Source of the DNA: Pseudomonadota bacterium
GTDB taxonomy: Bacteria; Desulfobacterota; Desulfobacteria; Desulfobacterales; JAHIVH01
Assembly (NCBI GenBank): GCA_018816735.1
Contig: JAHIVH010000070.1
Location: 62,001 to 126,000 of the forward strand
Length of the DNA: 64,000 nt
Reading direction: 5' to 3'
A model generated the notes under the pieces. It made no database searches. It worked only from the letters and a program-made list of their open reading frames with translations, and was not told where the DNA came from. Of this stretch, positions 1 to 8,605 are shown piece after piece; the first letter of the stretch is position 1; every line of letters starts with the position of its first letter. The translations under genes and the position numbers were made by a program.

Positions 1-2
1 GA

Positions 3-1427
3 CTTCCTGAGACTTCAGTCAAAGAGAGCAAAGAGCGGGTCAAGTCTGCCATAAAAAATTCCGGTTATTCCTTTCCTATGGATAGAATTACGGTAAACCT
101 TGCGCCTGCAGATATCAAGAAGGAAGGTACCGGATTTGATCTTCCCATTGCCATAGGCGTTCTTGCAGCCACAGGTGCTGTACCTGCGGATTATTTTAAA
201 ACGCATCTGATAATAGGAGAATTATCACTTGATGGAACTATAAAACCCATAAGAGGCTCTCTCCCTGCTGCCATCATGGCAAAAAATAAAAATTGCACTG
301 GCATTATCGTCCCTCGGGATAATGGGGCTGAAGCATCTGTTGTGCAGGATATTTCCGTATATCCGGCAGGCCACCTTTCAGAAGTGGTGGATTTCTTAAG
401 AGGCCTGAATCCGATCGAAACCTTAAAAACAGATATATCGGAACTATTTAAAAAATCATCTGAAGACCCCCTTGATTTCTCAGATGTCGTTGGCCAGGAG
501 CATGTGAAACGTGCGTTGGAAATTGCCGTAAGCGGCTTTCACAATCTCCTGATGATCGGACCGCCAGGCACTGGAAAAACAATGCTTGCCAGGCGTCTCT
601 CTTCAATCATGCCACCCATGATAATCGATGAAGCCATGGATACAACAAAGATATTTTCTGTTTCTGGAAAACTTGGCATAAACGAAGCCCTGGTAACGCA
701 AAGGCCATTTAGGGCACCGCATCATACCATATCAGATGCCGGGCTAATTGGAGGTGGCCATATCCCTAAACCGGGAGAAGTCAGTCTTGCCCATAATGGT
801 GTTCTGTTTCTTGATGAATTCCCCGAGTTCAGAAAAAATGTTCTGGAAGCACTGAGACAACCGCTTGAAGACCACCATGTGACCATATCACGTGCGGCCA
901 CAACCCTTTCCTACCCGTCCAGTTTCATGCTGGTTGGGGCCATGAATCCCTGTCCCTGCGGGTTTATGCTATCGCCTTTCAAAGAATGCACCTGCTCTCT
1001 TTCGCAAATCAAAAGGTATCGTGCCAAGCTATCCGGCCCCCTTCTTGACCGGATAGATATTCATGTGGAAGTGCCTGCCGTCCCCTATAACAAGTTAATG
1101 AACCAGTCCAAAGAGGAATCATCTGCTGAAATCAGAAAACGGGTTATGGCATCCCGGCAAATACAGTTGAAACGATTCAACCGGTCAAAAGTTATTTGTA
1201 ATTCCCGCATGAGCAACAGACATATTAAAAAATATTGCGAACTTGATACAACCAGCCAAAATCTGCTTTTATCTGCCATGGAACGGTTGGGTCTGTCTGC
1301 CCGGGCGTATAACCGGATATTAAAAATATCAAGAACGATTGCAGACCTTGATGGTAAAACAGATATTTCTCCGGAACATATATCCGAAGCTATTCAATAT
1401 CGAAGCCTTGACAGGGAAACCCTGTAA
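3..1427 (+). CDS. comM: ComM/YifB family Mg-chelatase-like AAA+ ATPase, 5' partial
   Basis: The reading frame is open from base 3, so the gene begins before the window; the first in-frame ATG (78) is internal. An N-terminal Lon-protease-like domain is followed by an AAA+ domain with Walker A GPPGTGKT (about 555-580), a LFLDEFPEF Walker B and the family signature MNPCPCG. The C-terminal Mg-chelatase-like domain ends at the TAA. ComM is known as a branch-migration helicase in natural transformation in some bacteria, but the family is nearly universal and its role here is inferred only. It runs convergently into the sigma-54 activator gene with only 30 bases between them. Nothing in the visible part looks damaged. 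Confidence 0.93.
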   Translation, partial: LPETSVKESKERVKSAIKNSGYSFPMDRITVNLAPADIKKEGTGFDLPIAIGVLAATGAVPADYFKTHLIIGELSLDGTIKPIRGSLPAAIMAKNKNCTGIIVPRDNGAEASVVQDISVYPAGHLSEVVDFLRGLNPIETLKTDISELFKKSSEDPLDFSDVVGQEHVKRALEIAVSGFHNLLMIGPPGTGKTMLARRLSSIMPPMIIDEAMDTTKIFSVSGKLGINEALVTQRPFRAPHHTISDAGLIGGGHIPKPGEVSLAHNGVLFLDEFPEFRKNVLEALRQPLEDHHVTISRAATTLSYPSSFMLVGAMNPCPCGFMLSPFKECTCSLSQIKRYRAKLSGPLLDRIDIHVEVPAVPYNKLMNQSKEESSAEIRKRVMASRQIQLKRFNRSKVICNSRMSNRHIKKYCELDTTSQNLLLSAMERLGLSARAYNRILKISRTIADLDGKTDISPEHISEAIQYRSLDRETL

Positions 1428-1457
1428 GTTTTTTCTCTCCACCTGTAGTGATTGTTT

Positions 1458-2951
1458 TTAATCTTCCTCATCACCACTTTCCCATTCCTTTATATATTTG
1501 TTAACTGTCCTGCGATCGAGTTTGGTGCGTCTGGCCACTTCCTCAATGGTTGCGTATCGATCATGAAGAAGACGGCAGTAGCCGGAAAGAAGTTTATTGG
1601 CAGGAATATTGCCATTATCGATACCTGAAAACAGTTGAGACATGAGATCATAACCATAGATTTTCTGATCGCCCATATACTCCTGTTTCAAAAGAACCCT
1701 TCTTGCGCACTGTTCAAGTTCTCTGACGTTGCCATGCCATGGGTAGTCCAGCCCCAATTGTTTGTCAATCACCTGACGAACCATTTGCACAAGCTCCGGA
1801 GAATCCCGTCCAACCATTCTTTTTATGATAAACTGAATCAGATGATCAAGTTCTCCGGTATCTTCGCAAATACGCTGCCTGAGTGATGGAACCATGATCA
1901 CATCCGAGCTTAAGCGATAATAGAAATCATCCCTGAAAATGCCTTTGTTCCTGAGTTCGTTAAGGGATCGGTTTGTCGCAGCGATGACACGTCCGGAAAA
2001 TCGTTCTTTTTTTCTGCTGCCCACGGGGTAAAAAATTCGTTCCTGAAGAATCTGAAGTAATTTTATTTGCAGATGGGGTGAAATTTCTCCGATTTCATCC
2101 AATAAAATGGATCCATGGGGCATGCAACGGGAAAAAACACCATCGTAATTTTCAATCGCACCTGTAAATGCACCTTTTTTGTGTCCAAAAAGCTCTGATT
2201 CGATCAAGGATTCAGGAAACTGAGAAATATTGATTGAAACAAAGGAACTGGTGAAACTTTCTGTAAATCGATTCTTTTTAATATCATAGGGAATGTACCC
2301 TGATCTGCCTATGGCAGATGCCACAGCCCCCTTACCGGTACCTGTTTCTCCCAGAATCAACGTTGAAAAGTCTTCCATGCGATTACGCAGGTAATCCCTG
2401 TAAAGTTGAAAATTGTGGGTAAATATATTATTCCAGATATCAAACCGTAATTTTTGCATGGTCTTGCTTTTACCCACCAGCATTCGATCAATAAAATAAA
2501 ATGATCTCCTGAACTGATAAGATTCCTCGATAAGCAGTTTGATGGCATCCTCACTGAATCCTCTTTTAATTTGGAATTCTCTTGCCTCATTTGCAAATGG
2601 CAACCTGAATGTTTTGTCTCCTGTGTTTATCTGGTCAACAATCAGTTGATCGAATGCCTTTCTGTAAGTATAAAAAAAATCAAACGAAAATAGTGCTTCT
2701 GCAAGACTTTTATCCGTCCCATCAAAACAGTTTATATTTCCCCGACCACTGTTATCGAGAATATTGATACGGCGTTTAATCTCGCTAATGACGTTTTTAA
2801 TTGTAATGTCCCTATTATCAGAATGAGGCTTTTCCGATAGTAATTGGTCAAGTTCATCCCTTCTGCCACTAAAAGGATTGGTGACCGTTGCTTCTCTTAC
2901 CAGTGAAAAAAATTGTCTTTCTTCATGATTAAGTTTTTCTTTTGATATCAT
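1458..2951 (-). CDS. Sigma-54-dependent transcriptional activator (bEBP)
   Basis: This 497-residue protein has a central sigma-54 AAA+ domain: Walker A GETGTGKG (201-208), the sigma-54 contact loop GAFTGA (260-265), Walker B ILLDEIGE (282-289) and the YPWHGNVREL signature. The C-terminus ends with a helix-turn-helix (about 465-490, with RRTVNKYIKEW as recognition helix). The N-terminal 150 residues are not a response-regulator receiver (no phospho-Asp pattern) and I do not recognise them, so the signal is unknown. The gene is divergent from the fatty-acid-synthase-like cluster, and the shared 213-base region carries both a -24/-12 promoter match reading into the cluster and palindromes. It is therefore very likely the dedicated activator of that cluster. 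Confidence 0.93.
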   Translation of the reverse strand: MISKEKLNHEERQFFSLVREATVTNPFSGRRDELDQLLSEKPHSDNRDITIKNVISEIKRRINILDNSGRGNINCFDGTDKSLAEALFSFDFFYTYRKAFDQLIVDQINTGDKTFRLPFANEAREFQIKRGFSEDAIKLLIEESYQFRRSFYFIDRMLVGKSKTMQKLRFDIWNNIFTHNFQLYRDYLRNRMEDFSTLILGETGTGKGAVASAIGRSGYIPYDIKKNRFTESFTSSFVSINISQFPESLIESELFGHKKGAFTGAIENYDGVFSRCMPHGSILLDEIGEISPHLQIKLLQILQERIFYPVGSRKKERFSGRVIAATNRSLNELRNKGIFRDDFYYRLSSDVIMVPSLRQRICEDTGELDHLIQFIIKRMVGRDSPELVQMVRQVIDKQLGLDYPWHGNVRELEQCARRVLLKQEYMGDQKIYGYDLMSQLFSGIDNGNIPANKLLSGYCRLLHDRYATIEEVARRTKLDRRTVNKYIKEWESGDEED

Positions 2952-2985
2952 GGCCTGATCTTTTGTGGTGCATTGAATGGAACGT

Positions 2986-3015
2986 CATGTACATGTTTTG
3001 TATGCTGATCGTACA
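2986..3015. promoter_or_regulatory. Candidate upstream activator sites (two inverted repeats)
   Basis: A perfect 10-base palindrome CATGTACATG (2986-2995) is followed by a near-perfect inverted repeat TGTATG-5-CGTACA (2999-3015). Both share a TGTA/TACA core. They lie about 100-125 bases upstream of the predicted -24 element, the usual distance for enhancer sites of sigma-54 activators. Binding by the divergent activator is inference. Confidence 0.5.
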
Positions 3016-3111
3016 TTCTTTGATAGCCGTTTTTTTATTCGCAAGTCAAACAGAAAAGAAATATATTTTTTTAACTTATAAAATCAATATATTAATTATT
3101 ATTATTGGTTG

Positions 3112-3127
3112 TGGCATGTCTTTTGAA
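3112..3127 (+). promoter_or_regulatory. Sigma-54 (-24/-12) promoter of the FAS-like cluster
   Basis: The sequence TGGCAT (3112-3117), five bases, TTGAA (3123-3127) matches the TGGCAY-N5-TTGCW consensus except that the -12 GC reads GA. The GG to GA spacing is the required 10 bases. The element lies 38 bases before the first start codon, with an AAGGAGG ribosome-binding site at 3151-3157. A sigma-54 activator gene lies divergently next to it. Confidence 0.6.
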
Positions 3128-3164
3128 GTATAGAAAAACTTTAAAATGAGAAGGAGGAAATCAC

Positions 3165-4115
3165 ATGAGCAAACAAGCATCGGCCGTCATCTTTCCAGGT
3201 CAGGGGTCACAGCGTCCCGGCATGGGTCGTGACTTTTACGACCATTTTCCGGAAAGCCGCCTTGTTTATGAAGAAGCATCGGATGCGCTTGGATGGGATG
3301 TGTCAAACATGTGTTTCAGTGAAGATGAAAGAATGAACCTCACTGAATACGCCCAGCCCTTAATTGTAGCGACAGAAATTGCAATGTTTACAGGTATTCA
3401 GAAAAGGTTCGATTTCACGCCTGATTATTTTGGAGGCCATAGCCTGGGTGAATATGCGGCTATGGTTGCCGCAGGGGTATTACCTTTTTCTGACACTTTA
3501 AAGATTGTTCACCACAGAGGAAAGCTCATGCAATATGCTTCTCCTGAAAAAACCGGCGCGATGGTTGCCGTTATAGGAGATAACCTTGATCTCAAATCGA
3601 TCAGCCGCGCTATCCAAATGCTTCCTGTGGATATCGCCAATGTGAATTCGATCGACCAGATTGTGATCAGCGGAAAAACTGAATACATGAATGAGGCAAT
3701 AACAAATATTACAGAACTATTTGAACAGAAAGATGACGTGCGCTTTGTCAATTTAAATGTCAGTGCGCCATTTCATAGCCGATTTATGGCAACGATAAAA
3801 GAGTCATTTTTAGATGTATTGCGCAGTGCTAAGGAAAAAATGATATCAAATAAAGCTGTCAAAGTGACATGCAATTTTACAGGACAATTTCATTCAGGCA
3901 ATTGCGAGGAAATCATAAAAAACCTTGTCATGCAAATCAGTGGTACTGTCAACTGGCGAGACAATATGAAATTACTTTCCGGAAAAGCAAAGGTCTTCTA
4001 TGAAATTGGCCCTAACAGGCCATTGAGAAACTTTTTCAAGACAATAGGAATATCGTGTGTTTCTATAACTTCTGCGTCTCATGCAATGAGGGCTTTTGAC
4101 TCCGGTAAAACCTGA
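3165..4115 (+). CDS. ACP S-malonyltransferase (FabD-like), first gene of FAS-like cluster
   Basis: This 316-residue acyltransferase would load malonyl units onto acyl carrier protein. It has the N-terminal PGQGSQ motif (11-16), the nucleophile elbow GHSLG with Ser93, Arg118 in HHRGKL and catalytic His204 in APFHSRFM. These are the residues expected of FabD, and the length is normal. A strong ribosome-binding site AAGGAGG precedes the ATG. It is the first gene of ten on the same strand with short gaps or overlaps, all for acyl-chain synthesis. Since the housekeeping fabD is usually elsewhere, I infer a second, cluster-dedicated copy; a specificity for malonyl rather than another extender is assumed. 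Confidence 0.88.
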   Translation: MSKQASAVIFPGQGSQRPGMGRDFYDHFPESRLVYEEASDALGWDVSNMCFSEDERMNLTEYAQPLIVATEIAMFTGIQKRFDFTPDYFGGHSLGEYAAMVAAGVLPFSDTLKIVHHRGKLMQYASPEKTGAMVAVIGDNLDLKSISRAIQMLPVDIANVNSIDQIVISGKTEYMNEAITNITELFEQKDDVRFVNLNVSAPFHSRFMATIKESFLDVLRSAKEKMISNKAVKVTCNFTGQFHSGNCEEIIKNLVMQISGTVNWRDNMKLLSGKAKVFYEIGPNRPLRNFFKTIGISCVSITSASHAMRAFDSGKT

Positions 4116-4173
4116 TTCAAATCTGTTGAAGGCATCACACAAACGGATAACCATTTCTTAGATAAGGCAACAC

Positions 4174-5112
4174 ATGTATTCATTTGATAAAAACTACTGG
4201 GCATTGATCATCGGCGGCTCTAGTGGATTCGGCCTGGCAACCGCACACAAACTTGCAAATCATGGCATGAATATCTGCATTGTTCACAGAGATCGTCGCG
4301 CCAGCATGAGGCATATAGAACCGTCCTTCGAAGTTCTTCGAAAAACCGGTGTCGCGGTATTGACTTTCAACCTGGATGCCCTTTCTTCAGAAGGAAGGAA
4401 CCAAGTACTGGACACGCTTTCTGCCAAACTTTCCGACAATGGAAAGGTCCGACTGGTTCTGCACTCACTTGCTTTTGGAAACCTCAAACTGATGGCACCG
4501 TTTGTTCGGCCGGATGCTTCTGAAATCATAATAAAGAAAATGGCTGAAACGCTCAATATAGATGAAAACGCATTGGCCGACACGATACAAAATCTTTTCG
4601 ATGAGGGCCATGATCCACTTTATACATTGTCTCGTAAACCAGAATACGCAAATGATATGCTTCTGGATGAGAGTGATTTTTCGAGAACGTTGCATGCCAT
4701 GGGATATAATATTATCGAATGGGTGAGAGACATCCATCAGAAATCTTTATTTTCCGAAAATTCAAGAGTATTGAGCTTGACCAGCGAAGGCAACCATATT
4801 GCATGGAGAAGTTATGCTGCTGTTTCAGCCGCAAAAGCTGTTCTCGAATCAGTTTCAAGAAGCATGGCTGTCGAATACGCGCCATATGGCGTGAGAACCA
4901 ACGTAATCCAAGCAGGTGTGACTGATACCGCAGCCCTGCGGGCAATTCCCGGAAGCACACATATCCGGGCAAATGCCAGATTGAGGAACCCATGCGGCCG
5001 GTTAACCACCCCTGAAGATGTCGCCAATGTTATTTATCTTCTCTGTATGGACGAATCCGCATGGGTAAACGGATCTCTTATTTGTGTGGATGGGGGAGAG
5101 AGAATTGGATAG
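4174..5112 (+). CDS. Enoyl-ACP-reductase-like short-chain dehydrogenase (enlarged FabI type)
   Basis: This 312-residue SDR carries the NAD(P) motif GGSSGFG (14-20), the segment VLHSLAF (95-101) typical of FabI-type enoyl reductases, and a Tyr214-x6-Lys221 catalytic pair; that six-residue spacing is the FabI/FabL pattern rather than YxxxK. It ends with the usual VNGSLICVDGGERIG. It is about 50 residues longer than E. coli FabI, mainly through an insertion at about residues 110-190 that I do not recognise. In the cluster it would do the last reduction of each elongation cycle. Another SDR activity cannot be ruled out. Confidence 0.8.
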   Translation: MYSFDKNYWALIIGGSSGFGLATAHKLANHGMNICIVHRDRRASMRHIEPSFEVLRKTGVAVLTFNLDALSSEGRNQVLDTLSAKLSDNGKVRLVLHSLAFGNLKLMAPFVRPDASEIIIKKMAETLNIDENALADTIQNLFDEGHDPLYTLSRKPEYANDMLLDESDFSRTLHAMGYNIIEWVRDIHQKSLFSENSRVLSLTSEGNHIAWRSYAAVSAAKAVLESVSRSMAVEYAPYGVRTNVIQAGVTDTAALRAIPGSTHIRANARLRNPCGRLTTPEDVANVIYLLCMDESAWVNGSLICVDGGERIG

Positions 5113-5189
5113 TGACCCGTGGTATATTTACTGCGTATTCTCGATTTATCATAGAAACTTAAATGAACACATTTTAAAGTGGACTCCTG

Positions 5190-5786
5190 ATGAAATATAC
5201 TGACTTTGTCAATCAAACTGAATTTAACAAAGAGGACTTGATCGCTTTTTCATATGGAAGGCTTATCTGTGACCCTCCGGATGGTTTTGAAGCAAAACTG
5301 CCTTCTCCACCCTTTCTTATGGTTGACAAGATATTATCCATGCAAAAAAGCGGCCATAGGGGAAAAATGACAGCAGAATTGAATATTCGTATGGACGCAT
5401 GGTACTTCCAGTGTCATTTTCCAGGAGATCCTGTGCAACCCGGATGCCTTGGGCTCGATGCCATTTGGCAACTGCTGGGTTTTTACAGTGTCTGGAGGGG
5501 CGGACTTGGTTCAGGAAGAGCATTGGGTTGCGATAGTGTCTCATTTAATGGGCAGATAAGACCTTTTAATCAGGTTGCCCGATTTGAAATAGATGTTATC
5601 CGGTATAGTGAACTGAAAAATTCAGGTTCTTATCTTGCAATAGGTAATGGAAGTGTAGATATTGATGGAGAGAATGTCATTACTGTCAAGAATGCCAGAG
5701 TCGGTTTATTCCGCGATATATCCTACAGCGACTATCCATTGAGAAGTGTTAACTCCATTGGCGGAATTATTCAACGATCCGCTTAA
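5190..5786 (+). CDS. FabA-like 3-hydroxyacyl-ACP dehydratase/isomerase
   Basis: This 198-residue hot-dog-fold enzyme contains the FabA signature CHFPGDPVQPGCLGLDA, with the catalytic His before FPGDP and Asp in GLDA rather than the Glu of FabZ. The downstream WQLLGFY, GRALG and FNGQIRP blocks are also FabA-like. FabA dehydrates 3-hydroxyacyl-ACP and, at C10 in known examples, isomerises the double bond to start anaerobic unsaturated fatty acid synthesis. It is slightly longer than E. coli FabA (172) at the N-terminus. It shares the cluster with a FabZ-like dehydratase, so two dehydration steps with different outcomes are likely. Chain-length specificity cannot be read from the sequence. Confidence 0.88.
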   Translation: MKYTDFVNQTEFNKEDLIAFSYGRLICDPPDGFEAKLPSPPFLMVDKILSMQKSGHRGKMTAELNIRMDAWYFQCHFPGDPVQPGCLGLDAIWQLLGFYSVWRGGLGSGRALGCDSVSFNGQIRPFNQVARFEIDVIRYSELKNSGSYLAIGNGSVDIDGENVITVKNARVGLFRDISYSDYPLRSVNSIGGIIQRSA

Positions 5787-5827
5787 AACGACTGTATTTA
5801 TTTATAGAAGAAGGAATCTTCTGACAC

Positions 5828-6580
5828 ATGAATGATCCGCTTAATAAATTTCAAAACTGTCCTGTGGCCATTATTACAGGAGGAACGGGTGGTATTGGAG
5901 AAGCATGCTGCAAAAGTTTGGCTGAAGAAGGATTTATTGTCGGCATCAACTACAGAAAAGATGAAGCCAAAGCGCAAGAAATACTTTCAGAAATAGACAA
6001 TAAGGGATTTTTGATTCCTGCTGATATCACAGATATCGATCAGATCGAAGGCATGCTGAGTATAATCAAACAAACGACGGGCCGAGTTGATGTTCTCGTC
6101 AACAATGCCGGATATTCACTGAATAAGATGATGATTGCCATGACCATAGATGATTTCGATCATCAGCGAGCAGTGATGAGAGGTGCGTGGTTTCTTACAA
6201 AGCGAATTTTAAGGCTTTTTATGCTCCGTCAGCCCTCAGGGCGCATTATTAACATCTCGAGTGTGACCGCACATACCGGTAATGCCGGTCAGATACCGTA
6301 CACCATGGAAAAGGCTTCGATAGACGCGATGACCAAATCGCTGGCTCGTGAAGTGGCCGGCCGGAATATATTGGTCAATTCTGTGGCGCCCGGATTTATC
6401 GATACGAAAATGACGTGTGACTTGCCCGATTCCGTTAAGCAAAAAATAATTGAAACCATTCCTTTGGGGCGAATCGGGAATCCTTCAGAAGTATCTGAAG
6501 TCGTGGCCTTTCTGGCCACAAAGGGAAGTTATATTCATGGCAGTATTGTTCATGTGAATGGGGGCATTTATGGTGGATGA
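5828..6580 (+). CDS. 3-oxoacyl-ACP reductase (FabG-like SDR)
   Basis: The protein has 250 residues with the NADPH motif TGGTGGIG (17-24), NNAG (92-95), catalytic Ser144/145, Tyr158 and Lys162 in PYTMEKA, and a C-terminal VNGG. These are the standard features of FabG, which reduces 3-oxoacyl-ACP with NADPH. AGAAGGA upstream acts as ribosome-binding site. The 3' end overlaps the following FabZ-like gene, implying translational coupling. The position 119-131 region is slightly unusual (GAWFLTKRILRLFMLRQPS), but no catalytic residue is missing. Confidence 0.88.
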   Translation: MNDPLNKFQNCPVAIITGGTGGIGEACCKSLAEEGFIVGINYRKDEAKAQEILSEIDNKGFLIPADITDIDQIEGMLSIIKQTTGRVDVLVNNAGYSLNKMMIAMTIDDFDHQRAVMRGAWFLTKRILRLFMLRQPSGRIINISSVTAHTGNAGQIPYTMEKASIDAMTKSLAREVAGRNILVNSVAPGFIDTKMTCDLPDSVKQKIIETIPLGRIGNPSEVSEVVAFLATKGSYIHGSIVHVNGGIYGG

Positions 6581-7043
6581 GAACAAAATACTATCGGAGA
6601 TCATGTCGCTTATTCCCCAAAAACCACCTTTTCGGTTTATTGATGATATTATTTTTGTCGATGATAAAAAAATTATTTCATCCTACACATTCAAGGAAGA
6701 TGAATATTTCTACAAAGGCCATTTCCCGGGAAATCCAATTACACCCGGAGTCATTTTAATTGAAACCATGGCTCAATCCGGTGTTGTAGCCCAGGGAATT
6801 TTTCTGCTTTTGAAAAAAGGTCTGCAAAAAGAAGCCATCAATCAAATTACAACACTCTTTTCTCTGGCTGACGATGTGGAGTTCTTTGATATTGTCAAAC
6901 CGGGTCAAACCGTTTTGGTCACCGGCGAAACACTCTTTTTCAGAAAAGGTACATTGCGATCAAGTGTATGCATTCACCATCTGGATGAGACATTAATCTG
7001 TCGGGGTATTTTAACAGGTTCGGGGATAAATCATTATGAGTAA
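6570..7043 (+). CDS. FabZ-like 3-hydroxyacyl-ACP dehydratase
   Basis: This roughly 157-residue hot-dog dehydratase has the FabZ motif GHFPGNPITPGVILIETMAQ, with catalytic His and Glu in place. I chose ATG 6570 because a GGGGG run lies five bases before it; an ATG at 6558 would add four residues. Either start lies inside fabG, and the 3' end overlaps the ketosynthase gene by eight bases, so fabG, fabZ and fabF are probably coupled. It would perform ordinary dehydration during elongation, next to the FabA-like enzyme. The N-terminal motif IPQKPPFRFIDDI is typical. Confidence 0.87.
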   Translation: MVDENKILSEIMSLIPQKPPFRFIDDIIFVDDKKIISSYTFKEDEYFYKGHFPGNPITPGVILIETMAQSGVVAQGIFLLLKKGLQKEAINQITTLFSLADDVEFFDIVKPGQTVLVTGETLFFRKGTLRSSVCIHHLDETLICRGILTGSGINHYE

Positions 7044-8304
7044 GAGAGTCGTTATTACCGGATTGGGTGTTATCAGCCCAAACGCAAACGGGATTTCCAA
7101 TTTTGAAGAAGCCTTGAAAACCGGGCTTTCAGGCATTCGTTTCATTCCTCGTCTGGAAGAACTGAATTTTTCCTGCAGGATAGGCGGTATACCCAAAGAC
7201 TTTGATACGATTCTTCAAACTTTTTTTTCCAGCAAAGAATTGATGAATACCAGCCTTAATATCGGATATGCCTGTGTAGCAGCCATGGAAGCCTGGCAAA
7301 ATGCCGGTTTATCGATAAATGAGGATGAAACCGATTGGGATACCGGCGCGATAATCGGTTGCGGGGTGGGTGATATGGAAACGATTGCTGAAAGAGTCGT
7401 TCCCATGGTGAATGCGGGAAAAGCACGGCGCATGGGAAGTCGTATCGTCGAGCAAGTGATGAACAGCGGCATCAGCGCCAGAATTGCAGGTATATTCGGG
7501 CTGGGCAATCAGGTTACCTCCAATTCATCCGCATGCAGCACCGGTACGGAAGCGATTATTGACGCAACCCAAAGGATTCGTTCAGGACTTGCCAAACGCA
7601 TGCTTGCAGGGGGTTCGGAAGGTGCATCTCCCTATACTTGGGGAGGATTCGATTCCATGCGTGTCCTTTCAAGTAAATTTAATCATACACCTGAAAACGG
7701 TTCCCGGCCGATGAGTGCTTCTGCATGCGGTTTTGTGCCCGGATCTGGTGCAGGCGTTATTGTGCTGGAAGATCTTGAGACTGCTTTAGAAAGACAGGCA
7801 CCTATTTGGGCCGAAATTATTGGCATTCACGTAAACTGCGGTGGCCACAGAAACGGTGGTTCAATGACTGCACCAAGCCCTTCGGGTGTTCAGCGCTGTA
7901 TTCAATCTGCCATTCATGATGCCAACATATCCTCTCATGAAATAGACGCCATAAACGGCCATTTGACAGCCACATTTGCAGACCCATATGAAATTACAAA
8001 CTGGTCTGAGGCTTTGTCAAGAGGCCCTTCTGATTTCCCTTTTATAAACTCAACAAAATCGATGATCGGTCATTGTCTGGGAGCGGCAGGTGCCATAGAA
8101 ACCATAGCTGCGGTGATCGAAATTAATAAGGGATTTTTGCATCCTTCCATCAATTGTGAGGATTTGCATTCTGACATCACGCCTTTTTCAAAAAGTATTG
8201 TTCAATCATGTTTCATTTACCCTGAACTCAATATCATCGCCAAAGCCAGTTTTGGTTTTGGCGATGTCAACAGCTGCCTGATTCTAAAAAAATGGCAGCG
8301 CTAA
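7036..8304 (+). CDS. Beta-ketoacyl-ACP synthase II-like (FabF family)
   Basis: This 422-residue thiolase-fold condensing enzyme has the KAS I/II triad: Cys167 in SNSSACSTGTEA, His309 in INGHLTAT and His346 in KSMIGHCLGAAGA, with Lys341. The GFGDVNSCLIL C-terminus is standard. The usual NAHGTST around the first His reads NGHLTAT, an unusual but conservative change that keeps the His. It would elongate acyl-ACP with malonyl-ACP. It is the only KAS I/II type enzyme in the cluster, so it is a catalytic synthase rather than a chain-length-factor partner. The start overlaps the FabZ gene. Confidence 0.9.
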   Translation: MSKRVVITGLGVISPNANGISNFEEALKTGLSGIRFIPRLEELNFSCRIGGIPKDFDTILQTFFSSKELMNTSLNIGYACVAAMEAWQNAGLSINEDETDWDTGAIIGCGVGDMETIAERVVPMVNAGKARRMGSRIVEQVMNSGISARIAGIFGLGNQVTSNSSACSTGTEAIIDATQRIRSGLAKRMLAGGSEGASPYTWGGFDSMRVLSSKFNHTPENGSRPMSASACGFVPGSGAGVIVLEDLETALERQAPIWAEIIGIHVNCGGHRNGGSMTAPSPSGVQRCIQSAIHDANISSHEIDAINGHLTATFADPYEITNWSEALSRGPSDFPFINSTKSMIGHCLGAAGAIETIAAVIEINKGFLHPSINCEDLHSDITPFSKSIVQSCFIYPELNIIAKASFGFGDVNSCLILKKWQR

Positions 8305-8342
8305 AATTTATTTTTTATCAAACACCGTAAAGGAGAAAAACC

Positions 8343-8603
8343 ATGGAAGAAAAAGAAATTTTCAATGAAATCATCCGAATTATTGAAGAGTTTGTAAAAG
8401 ACAATTCGCTTCTTAAAACAGCCCGGCCGGAAACAAACATCATCAAAGATCTGAAAGTCAATTCTGCTCGCCTCGTTGATATTATCATCAAAGCTGAAGA
8501 CGCCTTTGATATTGAAATAGACGACGATGATGCGGATTCTATAAAGACCATCGGCGATGCGGTTCGGGTAGTTATTCGAAAGACCAGCGAGGTCGAAGCC
8601 TGA
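8343..8603 (+). CDS. Acyl carrier protein, atypical attachment motif
   Basis: This 86-residue acidic four-helix protein is preceded by AAAGGAG. The phosphopantetheine site reads LKVNSARLVD with Ser41: the usual DSL is NSA, so the Asp before the Ser is Asn and the Leu after it is Ala. The rest (EDAFDIEIDDDDAD) is typical ACP. The change marks it as a specialised carrier distinct from housekeeping AcpP and may explain why a phosphopantetheinyl transferase is encoded 0.7 kb downstream. It is followed after two bases by the PlsC-like gene. Confidence 0.88.
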   Translation: MEEKEIFNEIIRIIEEFVKDNSLLKTARPETNIIKDLKVNSARLVDIIIKAEDAFDIEIDDDDADSIKTIGDAVRVVIRKTSEVEA

Positions 8604-8605
8604 TC

